Positions 1 to 6,115 are shown, counted from the stretch's first letter. The stretch is DNA of 6,503 bases from Candidatus Bipolaricaulota bacterium (GCA_018334595.1 JAGXLQ010000078.1:1-6503); one strand, 5' to 3'. Made by a program: numbers and translations. The notes: generated by a model from the letters alone, not told the origin.

Positions 1-710
1 ATGATGTCCAATTTCTGGAGAACAAAGAGGGTACTCAAGAGGAGCTATTTCACACCTTCAATGAGCTATACGGGAACGGGAAACAGATAGTGTTAACTTC
101 CGATCGTCCACCGCAGGAGTTTTCCGATCTTCAGGATCGGCTGGTATCCAGGTTCAGGTGGGGACTGGTTGCCGATATTCAACCGCCGAACTTTGAGACC
201 AGGATGGCAATATTAAGGAAGAAGGCGACCCAGAAGGGGTTGAAAGTGGATGATAGAGTTTTGGAACTAATTGCGACCAGGATTTCGACGAACGTCCGTG
301 CTCTCGAAGGTGCGTTAATCAAGGCCATCGCCCATGCCGACCTTGCAGGTGGGGGGCTAAAATTGGAAGAAGTTCGAGATTTATTACCGGAGGAAACGGA
401 GGAAGAGCGGAATCTGACGGTCTCCGCTGTTAAAGAGACGGTCGCGGAAAATTACGATCTTCCTCTGGCGGAAATTGAGGGGAAAAGTAGAAAAAAGGAA
501 ATTGCTCGTGCCCGTCATATAGCCGTCTACCTCGCACGCGAGCTGACGGATAGCTCGTTTCCGATCCTGGGAAAGAAGTTTGGCGACCGGGATCACAGCA
601 CGATCATGCATTCCTACAACAAAATTAAAAAAATGATCAAAGAAACCCCCCTGCTATTCGAGGAGATTAAGGAATTAAAAGACGAAATCCGCTCTAGCTA
701 TGACGTTTAA
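1..710 (+). CDS. dnaA: Chromosomal replication initiator DnaA, 5'-truncated by window edge
   Basis: DnaA is the AAA+ ATPase that binds DnaA boxes at oriC and melts the origin. The reading frame is open from the left edge (first full codon at 3-5) to TAA at 708-710, giving 235 visible residues. These begin at the end of Walker B (…D-D-V-Q-F). Numbering from that first residue, sensor 1 is VLTSDRPP (30-37), the arginine-finger segment is LVSRF (47-51, R50), followed by ADIQPPNFETRMAILRKK, and sensor 2 is NVRALEGAL (R99). An acidic linker lies at about 120-138. Domain IV carries KSRKKEIARARHIAVYLAREL and the DNA-binding signature FGDRDHSTIMHS (193-204). An internal GTG at 90 is not the start, because conserved DnaA sequence continues upstream of it. 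Domains I-II and Walker A lie outside the window. The next gene is not dnaN, and I see no DnaA-box cluster downstream. Identity is near certain. Confidence 0.98.
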   Translation, partial: DVQFLENKEGTQEELFHTFNELYGNGKQIVLTSDRPPQEFSDLQDRLVSRFRWGLVADIQPPNFETRMAILRKKATQKGLKVDDRVLELIATRISTNVRALEGALIKAIAHADLAGGGLKLEEVRDLLPEETEEERNLTVSAVKETVAENYDLPLAEIEGKSRKKEIARARHIAVYLARELTDSSFPILGKKFGDRDHSTIMHSYNKIKKMIKETPLLFEEIKELKDEIRSSYDV

Positions 711-800
711 ATAGACTTGTATCCGGAAAATATAGTGGAGATCATTTCTGACTATATAGGTTAATCAGCGCGATTCCAGGCATCGACTACTTACGGAAGG

Positions 801-816
801 CCTACTAACCTACTAA
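801..816 (+). repeat. Perfect tandem direct repeat CCTACTAA x2
   Basis: Two adjacent exact copies of the 8-mer CCTACTAA lie in the dnaA to lipoyl-gene spacer. They end about 30 bases before the -35 box of the predicted promoter. A related CTACTTA lies a little upstream, near 786-792. The repeat is seen directly. A role as a regulator-binding site is only inferred from its position, and an 8-bp duplication could also be chance or slippage. Confidence 0.6.
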
Positions 817-845
817 GATAAAGTTTTTGCCTAAAAAAGTTGAAC

Positions 846-875
846 TTGACCAAGCCTTCACAGTTTGCATAAAAT
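846..875 (+). promoter_or_regulatory. Putative sigma70-type promoter for the lipoyl-domain gene
   Basis: A -35-like TTGACC (846-851) is followed by a -10-like ATAAAA (869-874, 17-base spacer) or TAAAAT (870-875, 18-base spacer). A TG dinucleotide one base before the -10 resembles an extended -10. Transcription would begin near 881-884 and leave a leader of about 50 bases before the TTG start at 932. The match and spacing are good, but no experimental or comparative support is available from the sequence alone. Confidence 0.5.
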
Positions 876-921
876 AGATGGGTGCGGAAAGTAAATTTCA
901 GTGTTTTTAATTCTTCGAGTT

Positions 922-927
922 GGTGAT
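922..927 (+). promoter_or_regulatory. Ribosome-binding site GGTGAT that selects the TTG start at 932
   Basis: GGTGAT matches the 3' half of the full Shine-Dalgarno AAAGGAGGTGAT and sits four bases before TTG 932. The same geometry (GGTGAA plus four bases) precedes the ATG at 4123. This favours TTG 932 over the upstream in-frame TTG 920 and GTG 923, which lack a Shine-Dalgarno, and over ATG 947, which would remove part of the first beta strand. Confidence 0.5.
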
Positions 928-931
928 AGAG

Positions 932-1174
932 TTGACAAGCACAGTTATGGTTACAGTACCGGAATTAGGCAAAGCTGAGGAGATAAGTTTGGTAGAATGG
1001 AAAGTATCTCCGGGTGACGAAGTTACTGAGGGGATGGAACTTGCGGAGATAGAAACTATGAAATCAACGTTTTCCGTTGAGTCTCCATCGGATGGCAAAA
1101 TCGACGAAATCTTAATTCAGCAGGGAGAACGGACAGGCACACATAACCCATTGGCAAGGATAATTCCATCCTAG
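932..1174 (+). CDS. Free-standing single lipoyl/biotinyl-type carrier domain protein
   Basis: This 80-residue protein is a single lipoyl/biotinyl-attachment fold and nothing else. Residues 7-29 (VTVPELG…VEWKVSPGD) and the tail SPSDGKIDEILIQQGE…NPLARI closely resemble lipoyl domains of 2-oxoacid dehydrogenase E2 subunits. K44 lies at the hairpin midpoint, where lipoyl-lysine or biotinyl-lysine would sit. The flanks are unusual: E-T-M-K-S, against the usual D-K-A (lipoyl) or M-K-M (biotin). A real E2 would be over 350 residues and have a peripheral-subunit-binding domain and an acyltransferase domain; both are absent. The protein is acidic (15 Asp/Glu, 6 Lys/Arg). No dehydrogenase, carboxylase or ligase gene adjoins it, and it seems to have its own promoter. 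Overall it looks more E2-like than BCCP-like, so lipoylation is the better guess. Its partner enzyme is unknown. The start could instead be TTG 920, GTG 923 or ATG 947. Confidence 0.85.
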   Translation: MTSTVMVTVPELGKAEEISLVEWKVSPGDEVTEGMELAEIETMKSTFSVESPSDGKIDEILIQQGERTGTHNPLARIIPS

Positions 1175-1204
1175 ATTTCCGATTTTAAGAAGTAATTTAT
1201 ATCT

Positions 1205-1269
1205 TCACCAATCAGGAGGTGATGAGGGGAAAATTCTCTGGCTCTAGACAATACCATTAATCGCTCACC
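1205..1269 (+). promoter_or_regulatory. Leader with an unassigned perfect Shine-Dalgarno and two TCACC segments
   Basis: AGGAGGTGAT (1214-1223) is the strongest Shine-Dalgarno in the window, but no real gene starts at a suitable distance. The ATG overlapping it (1222) is too close and opens only a 12-codon frame, MRGKFSGSRQYH, ending at 1260. TCACC occurs on both sides (1205-1209 and 1265-1269), and each copy can pair with GGTGA (1218-1222), giving two mutually exclusive short hairpins. This could be a leader-peptide or translational control region for the transporter, or a remnant of a lost gene. The five-base stems are weak evidence, and I recognise no known riboswitch here. Confidence 0.3.
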
Positions 1270-1279
1270 AACAAAGTAT

Positions 1280-1288
1280 AAAGGGGGT
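1280..1288 (+). promoter_or_regulatory. Ribosome-binding site of the binding-protein gene
   Basis: AAAGGGGGT, followed by AAT and then ATG 1292, matches AAAGGAGGTGAT at 10 of 12 positions. It supports ATG 1292 as the start of the binding-protein gene, although the spacing from the G-run is short. Confidence 0.65.
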
Positions 1289-1291
1289 AAT

Positions 1292-2500
1292 ATGTTCAAA
1301 TTTGACTCGATCTTTACGAGGTTTATTGCTTTATCTTTAGTTATTGGATTGGTAAGTTTTGGGATTACAGTCGTTTCGAGCGTTGGAATAAACGCATCTG
1401 CTCAGGAGAAAAAGAAGATTGCGGTAGTAACTGACGTCGGAGGCCGGGGTGATCTGAGCTTTAACGACATGGGATTCAAGGGAGCGGACGAGGCCGCAGA
1501 AGAATTTGGGGTTGAACTGCAGGTCGCCCAACCTGCCAGCGAGGCTGACTATCTTCCTAATGTAAGAACTTTAGCCCGTACTGGCGATTACGAAGTAATA
1601 ATAGGAGTAGGTTTCCTTCTAACAGACGCCATCGAAACAGCAGCAAAGCAGTTTCCGGATCAGAACTTCGCCCTAATTGATGCCGTAGTAGATCAGCCTA
1701 ACGTACTTAACTTCGTATTCAAAGAACAGGAAAGCAGTGCACTTGTGGGCGCTCTAGCCGCGATGACCGCGGCCCACTACGATTACTCAAAGGTGGGCAT
1801 CGTTCTTGGCATTGAAATACCGCCACTTTGGAAGTTCGAAGCCGGATACCGATTCGGGATAAAATGGGGACTGGATTATTACGAAAAGGTCACGGGAGAG
1901 AAGGCAAACGTCGATTTACTCTGGACTTACACCGGCACTTTCAGCGATGTCGCAAAAGGGAAATCCTCCGCCAACGCTCAGATATCTCAAGGAGCAGGTC
2001 TGATTTACAACGTCGCCGGGCCTTTAGGTCTGGGGATACTGGAAGCGGTCAAGGATAACCTTAACCAGCGGGGAAAAGAGTCAGGCCCTCCGTTCATGAT
2101 TGGAGTTGACGCAAATCAGGATTATATGGGGAACGGTAATAAAGTTCTTGCAAGTGGAATGAAGAGAATAGATCGAGCTTCCTACATAGCGGTGAAGCGT
2201 GCAGTTGAGGGAAACTTCAAAGGCGGAACGGAAGTATTGGGGCTGGATGATCAGGGTGTTGGGTTAAGTCGTTACAGTCTACTAGTTGACTTTATGCAGT
2301 TTGGTCTTAAGGGAGACCAGATCAAGGAAGAAAACATCGAGACGATAAAGGAGAACTGGCTTGAGATGAGAGAGGAAATTCCGCAATTCATCTGGACTGG
2401 AGTCAATGAACTGGAGAACCTTATAGTAAGTGGCAATGTAACTCCACCAGTACCTTCGACCGAAGAGGAAATGAAAGACGTTAGAAAAGAATATCCATAA
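1292..2500 (+). CDS. BMP-family (PnrA/TmpC-like) nucleoside ABC transporter substrate-binding protein
   Basis: This is the extracytoplasmic receptor that delivers nucleosides to the downstream ABC complex (BMP/Med family, as in TmpC/PnrA, BmpA and NupN). Residues 1-37 form a signal peptide: basic start (K3, R10), a long hydrophobic core (about 11-33), and cleavage after A-S-A (35-37). There is no lipobox cysteine and no cysteine anywhere, unlike the lipoproteins TmpC, BmpA and NupN. The mature protein opens with K-K-K-I-A-V-V and the family loop DVGGRGDLSFND (48-59). It later has the GVDANQD motif (271-277) and SGMKRID (288-294). At 402 residues it is somewhat longer than typical members, mostly through an acidic C-terminal extension. 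It is the first gene of the transporter set and is followed directly by a terminator. Family is certain, while the exact nucleoside bound cannot be read from the sequence; the adjacent phosphorylase suggests pyrimidine nucleosides are included. Confidence 0.93.
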   Translation: MFKFDSIFTRFIALSLVIGLVSFGITVVSSVGINASAQEKKKIAVVTDVGGRGDLSFNDMGFKGADEAAEEFGVELQVAQPASEADYLPNVRTLARTGDYEVIIGVGFLLTDAIETAAKQFPDQNFALIDAVVDQPNVLNFVFKEQESSALVGALAAMTAAHYDYSKVGIVLGIEIPPLWKFEAGYRFGIKWGLDYYEKVTGEKANVDLLWTYTGTFSDVAKGKSSANAQISQGAGLIYNVAGPLGLGILEAVKDNLNQRGKESGPPFMIGVDANQDYMGNGNKVLASGMKRIDRASYIAVKRAVEGNFKGGTEVLGLDDQGVGLSRYSLLVDFMQFGLKGDQIKEENIETIKENWLEMREEIPQFIWTGVNELENLIVSGNVTPPVPSTEEEMKDVRKEYP

Positions 2501-2512
2501 AAGTAACAACCA

Positions 2513-2549
2513 AAAACCCACCGGGATAACCCGGTGGGTTTTCTACTTT
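2513..2549 (+). terminator. Strong intrinsic terminator between binding-protein and ATPase genes
   Basis: A 13-bp perfect stem (2513-2525 with 2530-2542, core ACCCACCGGG) closes a four-base ATAA loop. The 3' arm ends in TTTT, followed by the pyrimidine-rich CTACTTT. It begins 12 bases after the binding-protein stop and ends just before the ATPase ATG at 2553. The 5' arm is preceded by an A-run, so the hairpin could also stop transcription on the minus strand, but no convergent gene is present. Partial read-through would give more binding protein than membrane components, a common arrangement for ABC importers. Confidence 0.92.
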
Positions 2550-2552
2550 ATA

Positions 2553-4100
2553 ATGCCAAAAACAGATACCACCGAAGAAACAGATACTGGAAGAACCCTG
2601 CTAAGAGCCGAGGGAATTTCTAAAGGTTTCCCTGGCGTCTGGGAGCATCTAATACTCAACGAGATAGACTTTGACGTAAAAGAGGGTGAGGTCCACACCT
2701 TGCTGGGAGAAAACGGAGCCGGGAAGACAGTTCTGGCAAATATACTTTCCGGCTTTTACGGAAGCACGGCAGGTAAAATATACATTAAAGGTGAAGAAGT
2801 CGAACTAAACTCGCCTCAGGACGGTCTGGAGCACGGTGTGGGGATGATTCACCAGGAAGTAATGCTGGCGAAACCATTTACAGTGGCCGAAAATGTGGCC
2901 CTGGGCACGGACGATTCGGATTTTTCCTACCCTCTCGATAAGGTCGAACACAGAGTAGACCAGCTATCCGAAAATTACGGATTGGAAGTCGACCCAACTG
3001 CGAGAGTTGGCGACCTCTCCGCGGGAGAGCAGCAGCGAGCCGAGATACTGAAAGTACTTTACCACGAGCCGCAAGTACTCATTCTCGACGAACCCACTTC
3101 GCTTCTGATCCCCCAGGAAGCCCAGCAACTATTTAAAGTCCTCCGGGGGATGGCTGACGAGGGATTCGGGATAGTTTTTATTACCCACAAAATGGAGGAA
3201 GTGATGGAGGTTTCCGACCGGGTAACCGTCCTGAAACTAGGCAAAGTCATGGGGGAAACAGACATAGAGGAAACCGACGAAGAGGAACTGACCGAAATGA
3301 TGCTGGACGAAAAGATTCCCATTCGACTCGAACGGAAGGAGTTCGAAGAACAGAGCGTATCCCTTTCCGTTGAAGATATCTACGTCACGGGGTCAAGGGG
3401 GAATACACAGCTAAATGGTGTCTCCCTGAACCTCCATGAGGGAGAAATTTTCGGCGTGGCAGGAGTCTCAGGCAACGGGCAATCCGAGTTAATTGAGGCG
3501 ATAACAGGACTCCGAGAAATAGATAATGGAAGGCTTATTATTGAAGGTAAAGATATGACAGATGCTTCTCCACGCGAGATTCAGGAAAAGGGGGTCGCTC
3601 ACATGCCGGAAAAACGGAGGGAAATAGGTGTCGTGGAACCGATGACAGTAGGTGAGAATTTGATCCTGCGGGATTACCGGGATCCTCCTTTTTCCCGGCT
3701 CTCCGTATTAAATCGCTCGGCCATAACGAATCACGCCGAAGAGATAATAGAAGAATTTGACGTTATAGCACCGGACATCTGGAAGTCGGAAACCAGGATT
3801 CTATCGGGAGGAAACATTCAGCGAATGATACTTGGCAGGGAAAGCTGGAGAGCCCCCGAGATCATTATTGCTTCTCACCCTACTCACGGACTAGACAGGA
3901 GGGCTGTAAGTCACACTTGGGAGTTATTCATCGACCTCCGGGACAGAGGTTCGGCGATCTTGCTTGTATCCGAGGACCTGGACGAGGTAATTTCTTTGAG
4001 CGACAGAATCGCGGTAATGTTAGAAGGTAACGTGGTGGGAATTGTCGACTCTGACGAAGCTGACAAGAGCGAACTGGGAATGATGATGACCGGGGCATAA
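2553..4100 (+). CDS. Nucleoside ABC importer ATPase with two fused nucleotide-binding domains (YufO/NupO-like)
   Basis: This 515-residue cytoplasmic ATPase powers the two permeases that follow. NBD1 is complete: Walker A GENGAGKT (52-59), Q-loop Q101, signature LSAGEQQR (155-162), Walker B VLILDE (175-180, catalytic E180) and H-loop H212. NBD2 is degenerate. Its P-loop position reads GVAGVSGNGQ (301-310) with no lysine, the signature is intact (LSGGNIQR, 417-424), Walker B reads IIIASHPT with S441 and H442 where Asp and Glu are expected, and the H-loop His is E474. A weak second site is normal for this sugar/nucleoside family (the usual form is AAQPTRGLD). The protein is very acidic (99 Asp/Glu, 48 Lys/Arg) with an Asp/Glu-rich stretch at 237-250. 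ATG 2553 has no well-placed Shine-Dalgarno, the nearest G-run being in the terminator stem. No alternative ATG, GTG or TTG lies in frame between the previous gene and 2553. Homologues include YufO/NupO and NupA. Confidence 0.96.
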   Translation: MPKTDTTEETDTGRTLLRAEGISKGFPGVWEHLILNEIDFDVKEGEVHTLLGENGAGKTVLANILSGFYGSTAGKIYIKGEEVELNSPQDGLEHGVGMIHQEVMLAKPFTVAENVALGTDDSDFSYPLDKVEHRVDQLSENYGLEVDPTARVGDLSAGEQQRAEILKVLYHEPQVLILDEPTSLLIPQEAQQLFKVLRGMADEGFGIVFITHKMEEVMEVSDRVTVLKLGKVMGETDIEETDEEELTEMMLDEKIPIRLERKEFEEQSVSLSVEDIYVTGSRGNTQLNGVSLNLHEGEIFGVAGVSGNGQSELIEAITGLREIDNGRLIIEGKDMTDASPREIQEKGVAHMPEKRREIGVVEPMTVGENLILRDYRDPPFSRLSVLNRSAITNHAEEIIEEFDVIAPDIWKSETRILSGGNIQRMILGRESWRAPEIIIASHPTHGLDRRAVSHTWELFIDLRDRGSAILLVSEDLDEVISLSDRIAVMLEGNVVGIVDSDEADKSELGMMMTGA

Positions 4101-4112
4101 AAATTAACTACT

Positions 4113-4118
4113 GGTGAA
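4113..4118 (+). promoter_or_regulatory. Ribosome-binding site GGTGAA favouring ATG 4123
   Basis: GGTGAA is followed by four bases and ATG 4123, the same arrangement as at the TTG 932 gene. The alternative GTG start at 4114 lies inside this motif and has only an A/T-rich stretch upstream, so ATG 4123 is preferred. Confidence 0.45.
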
Positions 4119-4122
4119 TAAG

Positions 4123-5199
4123 ATGCTTACACGTATATATGAGCAGGTCAAACCAATATTAGACTCATTTCTGGCCGGCCTCATCGGTTTAGCTATGGGA
4201 GCAATTATCATGGCTATATGGGGTTATGCACCTCTTGACGCCTACGATGCGCTGTTTACAGCAATATTTGGAAGCTTTTACGGGTTCAGCTCTACTCTGG
4301 CACGAGCTACTCCGCTCATATTGACCGGTCTAACTTTTGCAATTGGCGTCCGTGGTGGAATATTCAACATAGGGGCGGAAGGTCAGGTGTTTATGGGGGC
4401 GCTGGCAGCAATTTCCGTTAGCTTATTATCTCTTCCTTCCGGAATTCACGTACTGGTTGCAATAATAGCGGGGGCGATGGCCGGTGCCATCTGGAGCCTC
4501 CCCCCGTCCTTTCTAAAAATAACCAGAGGAGTCCATGAGGTAATCTCGACTATAATGTTGAACTGGGTTGCGCTCTACTTTGGGATGTACGCGGTTGTAG
4601 AATGGCTGGGAGACCCCCAGCGAGCCGAGAAGTCTATCAGTGCCGCCACCACTTCTAGGTTACCCATAATGGTTAGCGGGACGAGCCTTACATACGCTCT
4701 GTTTGTCTCTCTCGCTTTTTCTTTATTGATCTTTTTCCTCCTCTGGCGGACGACACTCGGGTTTGAACTAAGAGTAGTAGGGCAAAACCCGGCCGCTGCC
4801 AATTACGCGGGTATAAAAGAAAACTACTCGATTAACTCCACATTTATTCTTGGTGGTTTGGCTGCGGGTGTAGCCGGGGCTTTGCAGATAATCGGTCACC
4901 CACCTACCTACGCTCTCTATTCCGATTTGTCGACTGTAAGAAATCTGGGGTTCGATGGAATAGGTGTTGCGTTGATTGGAAGAAACCACCCGATTGGCGT
5001 TATCTTCGCCGCAGTTTTCTTTGCCGGTCTCAACGTAGGAGCTCGGACGATGCAGATAACCGCCGGGGTGCCCCTGGAAATGGTAAGAATTATTCAGGGT
5101 GTAATTATCATTGCGCTTGCGGCACCTGAACTAATTGAGCTAACAAACCAGCTACTGCCAGCCGTGAGGAACTGGATAAATGAGGTGAAAACCAGCTAA
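4123..5199 (+). CDS. Nucleoside ABC importer permease 1 (YufP/NupP-like)
   Basis: This is one half of the transmembrane pore of the nucleoside importer (BPD_transp_2 fold, as in YufP/NupP). It has 358 residues and roughly 8-10 hydrophobic helices, the first at about 14-34. The family signature GVRGGIFNIGAEGQ sits at 75-88, followed by HEVISTIMLN (138-147). A cytoplasmic coupling-loop segment, GFELRVVGQNPAAANYAGI (213-231), probably contacts the ATPase. FDGIGVALIGRNHP (277-290) is also typical of the family. It contains no cysteine. A GTG at 4114 would add three residues but lacks a Shine-Dalgarno. The gene begins 22 bases after the ATPase stop and ends two bases before permease 2, so the three are surely co-transcribed. 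Substrate preference cannot be read from the sequence. Confidence 0.95.
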   Translation: MLTRIYEQVKPILDSFLAGLIGLAMGAIIMAIWGYAPLDAYDALFTAIFGSFYGFSSTLARATPLILTGLTFAIGVRGGIFNIGAEGQVFMGALAAISVSLLSLPSGIHVLVAIIAGAMAGAIWSLPPSFLKITRGVHEVISTIMLNWVALYFGMYAVVEWLGDPQRAEKSISAATTSRLPIMVSGTSLTYALFVSLAFSLLIFFLLWRTTLGFELRVVGQNPAAANYAGIKENYSINSTFILGGLAAGVAGALQIIGHPPTYALYSDLSTVRNLGFDGIGVALIGRNHPIGVIFAAVFFAGLNVGARTMQITAGVPLEMVRIIQGVIIIALAAPELIELTNQLLPAVRNWINEVKTS

Positions 5200-5201
5200 T
5201 C

Positions 5202-6110
5202 ATGGAATTTTTTACCAGCCTTCTAAGAATATTGGTCATCTCTTTGAATGCCATGGTTCCCATCACACTCGCTGCAGTGGGAGAAATAATAGGAGAGCGC
5301 TCGGGAGTAATTGACATAGGCCTCGAGGGCATACTACTGATAAGCGCTTTTACCGGTGCGGTCAGCGCCCAGGCAACAGGGTCTCCTTACGTCGGGCTGC
5401 TAACAGGAATAGGTACGGGATTTATTGTCGGTATACTGCACGGTTTTATCAGCGTTTATCTAAAAGGTGATCAGGTAATAAGTGGAGTTGGTATAAACCT
5501 GTTTGGTGGAGGCCTAATAGCCTTCGGCCTCATCGCCGTCTGGCAAACTCCCGGACACCACATAATTCCCGCTTCCGCGAGAATGCCAAAAATCGGTACC
5601 CCTTACGGTAACATCAGTTATATAACCATATTGACCCTGGCTATCGTTTTTGCAGTATATTATCTGGTCACGAATACCAAACTTGGGCTGAAAATAAACA
5701 TTTGTGGCGAACACCCTAGAGCCGCTGATGTCGCCGGAGTAAATGTAGAGAGGGTTAGATTCTTTGCGACAGTGGCCGGCGCAACGTTGGCTGGATTGGG
5801 TGGAGCTTTTATGAGCCTGGATTGGTTTGGAGTCTTGACAAAAGAACTCGCAGCCGGTCGAGGGTTCATCGCCCTGGCAACCGTCGTATTCAGCAAACTC
5901 AATCCCCTCCTCGCCCTCCTGGGAGGATTTATCTTCGGCTTTTTCGACAGTCTGGGAGTCTGGGTTTCAAGCGCCGCCGGGGTGAAGAAATATATCCCCT
6001 GGCAGTTCATATTGATGACTCCCTATATCGTGACGTTACTAGCCGTTGCCGGTGCAATTGGAAGGGCCAGATTCCCGGATAAACTGGGAGAACCCTATCA
6101 GAGGGAATAA
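5202..6110 (+). CDS. Nucleoside ABC importer permease 2 (YufQ/NupQ-like)
   Basis: This is the second half of the importer pore (YufQ/NupQ type). The 302-residue membrane protein carries the family motif GEIIGERSGVIDIGLEG (27-43), QVISGVGINL (91-100), the coupling-loop segment LGLKINICGEHPRAADVAGV (161-180), and GRGFIALATVVFSKLNP (219-235). Its C-terminus, GEPYQRE, is also of family type. C168 is the only cysteine found in any protein of this window. The start ATG comes two bases after the permease 1 stop. A GAGGTGA inside the end of permease 1 (5183-5189) is 12 bases from the ATG, rather far, so translational coupling is likely. An antisense frame of 116 codons inside this gene shows no recognisable protein and is a shadow. 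Length and motifs indicate an intact gene. Confidence 0.95.
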   Translation: MEFFTSLLRILVISLNAMVPITLAAVGEIIGERSGVIDIGLEGILLISAFTGAVSAQATGSPYVGLLTGIGTGFIVGILHGFISVYLKGDQVISGVGINLFGGGLIAFGLIAVWQTPGHHIIPASARMPKIGTPYGNISYITILTLAIVFAVYYLVTNTKLGLKINICGEHPRAADVAGVNVERVRFFATVAGATLAGLGGAFMSLDWFGVLTKELAAGRGFIALATVVFSKLNPLLALLGGFIFGFFDSLGVWVSSAAGVKKYIPWQFILMTPYIVTLLAVAGAIGRARFPDKLGEPYQRE

Positions 6111-6115
6111 TCAAA

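Noticed and set aside
190..710. D in place of G in the DnaA signature (FGDRDH for FGGRDH) as a functional anomaly
   Set aside because: This position tolerates variation in the family, and the contact residues R-D-H-S-T are intact.
878..910. Ten-codon frame MGAESKFQCF before the lipoyl-type gene as a leader peptide
   Set aside because: It has no Shine-Dalgarno, and its ATG falls at or before the predicted transcription start.
711..919. Chromosomal origin downstream of dnaA
   Set aside because: No sequence close to TTATCCACA on either strand, and no AT-rich repeated unwinding element.
1177..1203. Possible promoter for the binding-protein gene (TTCCGA, then TATATC)
   Set aside because: The spacer is only 15 bases and both boxes match weakly. 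A promoter is expected somewhere in 1175-1291, but this one is not convincing enough to list.
1175..1291. Purine riboswitch in front of a nucleoside transporter
   Set aside because: I could not find the conserved junction and loop segments of the purine riboswitch, and no long enclosing stem is visible.
1828..2058. Plus-strand alternate frame of 76 codons inside the binding-protein gene, with an Arg-rich product
   Set aside because: It lies wholly within conserved BMP-family sequence, and its composition is that of a frame-shifted shadow. The same applies to the plus-strand frame at 5822-6082.
2549..2554. Perfect -10 hexamer TATAAT overlapping the ATPase start codon
   Set aside because: The -35 position (ATAACC) is poor, and transcription would begin downstream of the ATG, so it cannot serve this start. 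It is probably a coincidence of AT-rich sequence.
5660..6010. Antisense open frame of 116 codons inside the permease 2 gene
   Set aside because: The sense strand encodes a well-conserved permease here. The antisense product has no recognisable domain and no ribosome-binding evidence.
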